64,000 nt of DNA from Paracoccaceae bacterium (GTDB lineage: Bacteria > Pseudomonadota > Alphaproteobacteria > Rhodobacterales > Rhodobacteraceae): the NCBI GenBank assembly GCA_024304985.1, contig JAMWZC010000003.1:270611-334610 (forward strand), in the 5' to 3' direction. The notes under the pieces are model-generated. The model ran no database searches. It saw only the letters and a list, made by a program, of their open reading frames with translations, and was not told the DNA's origin. Below are positions 62,931 through 64,000 of the stretch, one piece after another; the stretch's first letter is position 1, and every line of letters begins with the position of its first letter. The translations under genes and the position numbers were made by a program.

Positions 62931-64000
62931 ATGACCCAGACCGCCGACACAGGACCCGTTCAGGAGCACCGCTTCCCCTGCGAGGCCTGTGGCGCAGACT
63001 ACCGCTTTGCGCCGGGCGAAGGCGCGCTGGTCTGCGACCATTGTGGACATCGCCAGCAGATCGCGGCACCCGGTCCATGGTCCGGCGCGCTGAAGGAGCT
63101 GGATTTCAACGAGGCCCTGTCGCAAAGCCTGCCCGCCTCCGAGATCGAGGAGACACGCATCTCGACCTGCACCAATTGCGGCGCGCAGGTCGAATTTGAT
63201 CCCGCAGTGCATGCGTTGGAATGTCCCTTCTGCGCCACGCCTCTGGTCGCCGATACCGGCACGCACCGCCATATCAAGCCCCGCGCGGTCTTGCCCTTCG
63301 CTCTGGATGAACGCGCCGCGCGGGCGGCGATGACCGATTGGCTGGGCAAGCTGTGGTTCGCACCGAACGGGCTTCAGGACTATGCCCGCAAGGGTCGCGC
63401 CATGTCCGGCATCTATGTGCCTTACTGGACCTTCGACGCCGAGACCCAAAGCCGCTACTCCGGCCAGCGCGGCACCGTCTACTATGAAACCATCACCGTG
63501 ATGCGTGACGGCAAGGCCGTGCGCCAGCAGGTGCCCCGTATCCGCTGGACGCCGGTTTCGGGCCGCGTGAAGCGCTGGTTCGACGACGTTCTGGTGCTGG
63601 CCGCAAGCTCGCTCCCGCGCCGCTATACCGAAGGGCTGGAACCTTGGGACCTCTCCGCCCTGCAACCCTACCGCCCCGAATTTCTGGCCGGTTTCCGCGC
63701 CGAAGGCTATACGGTCGATCTGGAAACCGGCTTCGGTCTGGCGCGCGAAAAGATGGACCGCGTGATCGAACGCGATGTGCGCTTCGATATCGGCGGCGAC
63801 CAGCAGCGCATCAGCAATATCGACACAGCGATCAGCGACGTGACCTTCAAGCATATCCTGCTGCCGGTCTGGCTGGCAGCCTACAAATACCGTGGCCAGA
63901 CCTATCGTTTCGTGGTCAATGGCGCGACCGGGCGGGTGCAGGGTGAACGGCCCTGGTCAGCCTGGAAGATCACCTTTGCCGTGATCCTTGGCGCTTTGGT
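62931..64000 (+). CDS. Zinc-ribbon membrane protein (cut by window edge)
   Basis: About 356 codons are visible and the frame continues past the edge. Two zinc-ribbon motifs are at residues 17-38 (CEACGADYRF ... CDHCG) and STCTNCGAQVEF ... CPFC. A beta-rich middle follows and AWKITFAVILGAL at the end begins a membrane segment. Similar proteins are often labelled as helicase or primosome-related in error; nothing here supports that. TFIIB-type ribbon proteins like this occur with SPFH/virion-core genes. The ATG at 62931 has no strong ribosome site. Confidence 0.85.
   Translation, partial: MTQTADTGPVQEHRFPCEACGADYRFAPGEGALVCDHCGHRQQIAAPGPWSGALKELDFNEALSQSLPASEIEETRISTCTNCGAQVEFDPAVHALECPFCATPLVADTGTHRHIKPRAVLPFALDERAARAAMTDWLGKLWFAPNGLQDYARKGRAMSGIYVPYWTFDAETQSRYSGQRGTVYYETITVMRDGKAVRQQVPRIRWTPVSGRVKRWFDDVLVLAASSLPRRYTEGLEPWDLSALQPYRPEFLAGFRAEGYTVDLETGFGLAREKMDRVIERDVRFDIGGDQQRISNIDTAISDVTFKHILLPVWLAAYKYRGQTYRFVVNGATGRVQGERPWSAWKITFAVILGAL

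Noticed and set aside
1..64000. tRNA genes, prophage or transposase
   Set aside because: No convincing tRNA sequence, phage structural gene or transposase family was seen on either strand.

Overview
The window is about 64 kb of GC-rich chromosome from an alphaproteobacterium, almost certainly a Rhodobacteraceae / Roseobacter-group organism. The evidence is codon and GC bias, the RNase P RNA type, a PccR (ScfR-family) propionate regulator with TTTGCAAA sites, and choline-O-sulfate and histidine catabolism of the kind seen in marine members of that group. Nearly every gene has a recognisable family. I see no prophage, no CRISPR array, no transposase and no tRNA gene.

Layout. (1) 1-12.4 kb: propionyl-CoA assimilation. 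It holds methylmalonyl-CoA mutase (cut by the left edge), pccA, pccB and the regulator pccR. Five small unassigned proteins, two of them lipoproteins that share a motif, sit between pccB and pccA, and an MFS exporter sits beside the pccB operator. (2) 12.5-14.3 kb: YdcH-like, hemerythrin and thermonuclease genes. (3) 14.4-22.7 kb: choline-O-sulfate/choline to glycine betaine (betI-betC-betB-betA), divergent from a choline ABC importer (choX-choW-choV), with a BetI-like operator between them. A perfect 16-bp hairpin with a G-quadruplex loop lies between betB and betA. (4) 22.8-24.4 kb: an EamA transporter and a LysE exporter with a frameshift. (5) 24.5-31.9 kb: the complete five-step histidine pathway (hutI-H-G-U divergent from hutF-hutC) around a HutC-like operator. 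(6) 31.9-34.7 kb: a three-subunit FAD/Fe-S dehydrogenase. (7) 35-41.5 kb: a leftward run of yebC, SLC13 transporter, EamA transporter, YmdB-like phosphodiesterase, 5-formyl-THF cyclo-ligase and mgtE. (8) 41.6-44.8 kb: guanine deaminase and an 8-oxoguanine-deaminase-like enzyme. (9) 44.9-58.4 kb: housekeeping genes, including hisN, LysR and XRE regulators, a Bax-inhibitor-like protein, rpmG, rnpB, gatCA, tadA and an RluB-type pseudouridine synthase. (10) 58.5-64 kb: a rightward operon with a 27-residue membrane peptide, XpaC-like protein, TelA, a DUF2927 lipoprotein, an SPFH protein with a GYF_2 tail, and a zinc-ribbon membrane protein cut by the right edge.

Working together. The left block converts propionyl-CoA through methylmalonyl-CoA towards succinyl-CoA under PccR control. 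The bet/cho block imports choline and makes betaine. The hut block turns histidine into glutamate. The most interesting unexplained items are the right-end TelA/XpaC/SPFH membrane module with its newly noticed microprotein, a 22-26-bp intergenic motif present nine times and mostly in 3'-UTRs, the G-quadruplex hairpin in the bet operon, and an rnpB promoter that overlaps the stop codon of an amidase gene. All family assignments are from reading the protein sequences by eye; no database search was run.
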